Shown here: positions 63,901-64,000 of the stretch, piece by piece
Layout: every line of letters begins with the position of its first letter
Numbering within the stretch: position 1 is the stretch's first letter
NCBI RefSeq assembly: GCF_001425045.1
Contig: NZ_LMDJ01000012.1
Location: 764,391-828,390, forward strand
Origin: Massilia sp. Root351
GTDB taxonomy: Bacteria; Pseudomonadota; Gammaproteobacteria; Burkholderiales; Burkholderiaceae_D
Direction: 5' to 3'
DNA length: 64,000 nt
Translations under genes and position numbers: made by a program
Notes under the pieces: generated by a model
What the model saw: only the letters and a program-made list of their open reading frames with translations
What the model was told of the DNA's origin: nothing
Databases searched by the model: none

Positions 63901-64000
63901 CGCCCCGGCCCGCGCTGTTGACGGCGCTGGTGTGGCTGCCCGCTTCCAGCAGCGTGGTGCCGCTGGCGCCGCTGGCTTTCAGCACGATCTTGCCGTTCGC
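60914..64000 (-). CDS. Filamentous haemagglutinin-like surface protein (5' end outside window)
   Basis: The frame is open beyond base 64000; 1028 C-terminal residues are visible. The body is a beta-helix of repeated GGDI/LTAG-type strands (LLSTRDIT-type segments such as VALQARRDITFVDAVNI), and WLLDPEFITVATGG is typical of filamentous haemagglutinin-family exoproteins. A Pro-Val-Thr-Pro array of about 148 residues then leads to a short C-terminus (ending KKMYCN). A perfect 122-bp repeat near the 5' end encodes a duplicated block. It is likely exported by a two-partner or similar route, but the N-terminal signal is not visible. Confidence 0.85.
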   Translation of the reverse strand, partial: ANGKIVLKASGASGTTLLEAGSHTSAVNSAGRGGEIQLLGERVGLTGDAAVDASGAAGGGTVLIGGDCFSAAASLFLRVNSAGRGGEIQLLGERVGLTGDAAVDASGAAGGGTVLIGGGYQGNNAAVPNAQFSFVSQNASVAADASASGDGGKVIVWGDQAARAHGRLSARGGLAGGNGGLVETSGHLLDVDGVRVDTRAQAKDGKAGLWLLDPEFITVATGGTATRDDVANFGAGLAGGITSIAPETLNSATTHVALQARRDITFVDAVNILSQGVGLSAQAGGDINVNAALTTNGGPVILQANLGDTASGYGAVNVNGALSTNGGNLVLSGASVALNAAVRVGLGDADLRVNKSGGGIAVGQGGSLTGDSDAAYSPLFFFMADNVSLQGKVDGGGAGEGTTVSFVPYTADRAILVSNSMHEGKLTLAPADLARISALNVNIGSSGAGGGVVVADALELATVRNLFIESAGDIGVNSTVQASSANGTLSLGTYGGAAGIGFGAGGKLAAHNVLLRSDHMELGVTAGAISASGLASLSAYSDTVGIQLGGGGSNDSGGGALALSAAELAAIQAGVLQLNTAQDLSVASDVLSVADTLVLKAGAISNGGGKLTANALDMTASGSIGAADNPLSTVVSQLSARSTAASGSHSIDINNVNYAANPVSAQAAQLTIKNLTLASGNGGSITLHNTGATLLDAGGTVSTDTGKVTLAAHSPLTINGAVRTASGDISLVAGSSGAATDVLSFGSSALVSSGSGSVTLTAGAAIVGLNSATVQTAPGKLVTQANQNTPVTPPVTPPVNPPVTPPVEPPVTPPVTPPVTPPVTPPVEPPVTPPVTPPVTPPVTPPVTPPVTPPVTPPVTPPVTPPVTPPVTPPVEPPVTPPVTPPVTPPVTPPVEPPVTPPVTPPVTPPVVTPPVEPPVTPPVEPPVTPPVVTPPPSADICTIAPNSALCQVLSPPTASEPVKPVQIAANEVIKTVSASRPRPETGGPAGTSSTPDDQTDSKSDTKELASNDQSGIKNEPAKKMYCN
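61191..61635 (-). repeat. 12-bp tandem array encoding Pro-Pro-Val-Thr repeats
   Basis: About 37 units of a 12-bp sequence encode PPVT on the minus strand, with interspersed PPVE, PPVN and PPVVT variants. The protein tail would be a stiff, extended stalk. The number of units is probably variable between strains because such arrays slip during replication. Confidence 0.88.
63646..63767. repeat. 122-bp direct repeat, copy A
   Basis: This segment is identical to 63802-63923. The two are 156 bp apart (start to start), which keeps the frame, and encode the block VNSAGRGGEIQLLGERVGL and onward twice. The 34-bp joint between them encodes residues unlike the rest of the beta-helix. Confidence 0.9.
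63802..63923. repeat. 122-bp direct repeat, copy B
   Basis: This is the exact partner of 63646-63767. The absence of any substitution suggests a recent duplication or an assembly artefact. Confidence 0.9.

Overview
The window is GC-rich, densely coded bacterial DNA. Its gene content points to a Gram-negative betaproteobacterium, most likely Oxalobacteraceae (the Massilia/Duganella/Janthinobacterium group). The clues are a Burkholderiales-type porin ending in Phe, a Bug-family binding protein, a TctDE-type two-component pair, the alaA-hom neighbourhood, a KaiC-like signalling ATPase and a large aryl polyene operon. The genus is inferred; no rRNA or tRNA was seen.

Layout. 1-3010: 3' part of a double KaiC-domain ATPase followed by a hybrid histidine kinase. 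3036-3110: a palindromic element. 3136-5852: an MFS/acyltransferase fusion and an XRE-type regulator. 5985-12066: a secreted Gly/Ala-rich protein, a DUF2145 protein, a giant DUF2339 membrane protein and a DUF3999 protein. 12063-14774: a NarL-type two-component pair and a TonB-like protein. 14726-34024: one minus-strand operon of 23 genes for an aryl polyene (flexirubin/xanthomonadin-like pigment). It holds an ammonia-lyase, an adenylating ligase fused to a dehydratase, two ACPs, two ketosynthases plus a chain-length-factor-like partner, a ketoreductase, dehydratases, acyltransferases, a glycosyltransferase, methyltransferases, a LolA-like carrier, an MMPL exporter, lipoproteins and a phosphopantetheinyl transferase. 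34181-43778: an AbrB-like membrane protein, a COG1840-type ABC importer, a Bug protein and a porin, divergent from a TctD/TctE pair. 43791-43866: a second copy of the palindromic element.

43946-49649 holds a GlrK-QseG-GlrR (QseEGF) system, a chemotaxis receptor and a BON-domain gene. The BON gene has a consensus sigma-54 promoter, an IHF-like site and two perfect TGTC-N10-GACA sites, so it looks like a direct GlrR target. 49747-54938: a beta-helix polysaccharide-lyase-like protein, hom, alaA, an Mth938-like protein and bcp. 55160-57001: a PIN-PhoH ATPase. 57059-60079: a DUF4349 lipoprotein, a copper chaperone behind a CueR-type promoter, a frameshifted glutathione S-transferase, a TauE/SafE permease and cueR. 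60094-64000: a FecR-domain protein and the C-terminal part of a giant filamentous-haemagglutinin-like protein, with a long Pro-Val-Thr-Pro array and a perfect 122-bp internal duplication.

The strongest candidates for follow-up are the GlrR/sigma-54 control region at 49083-49265, the ammonia-lyase-containing aryl polyene operon, the phased repeat in the porin/TctD intergenic region and the paired palindromic elements.
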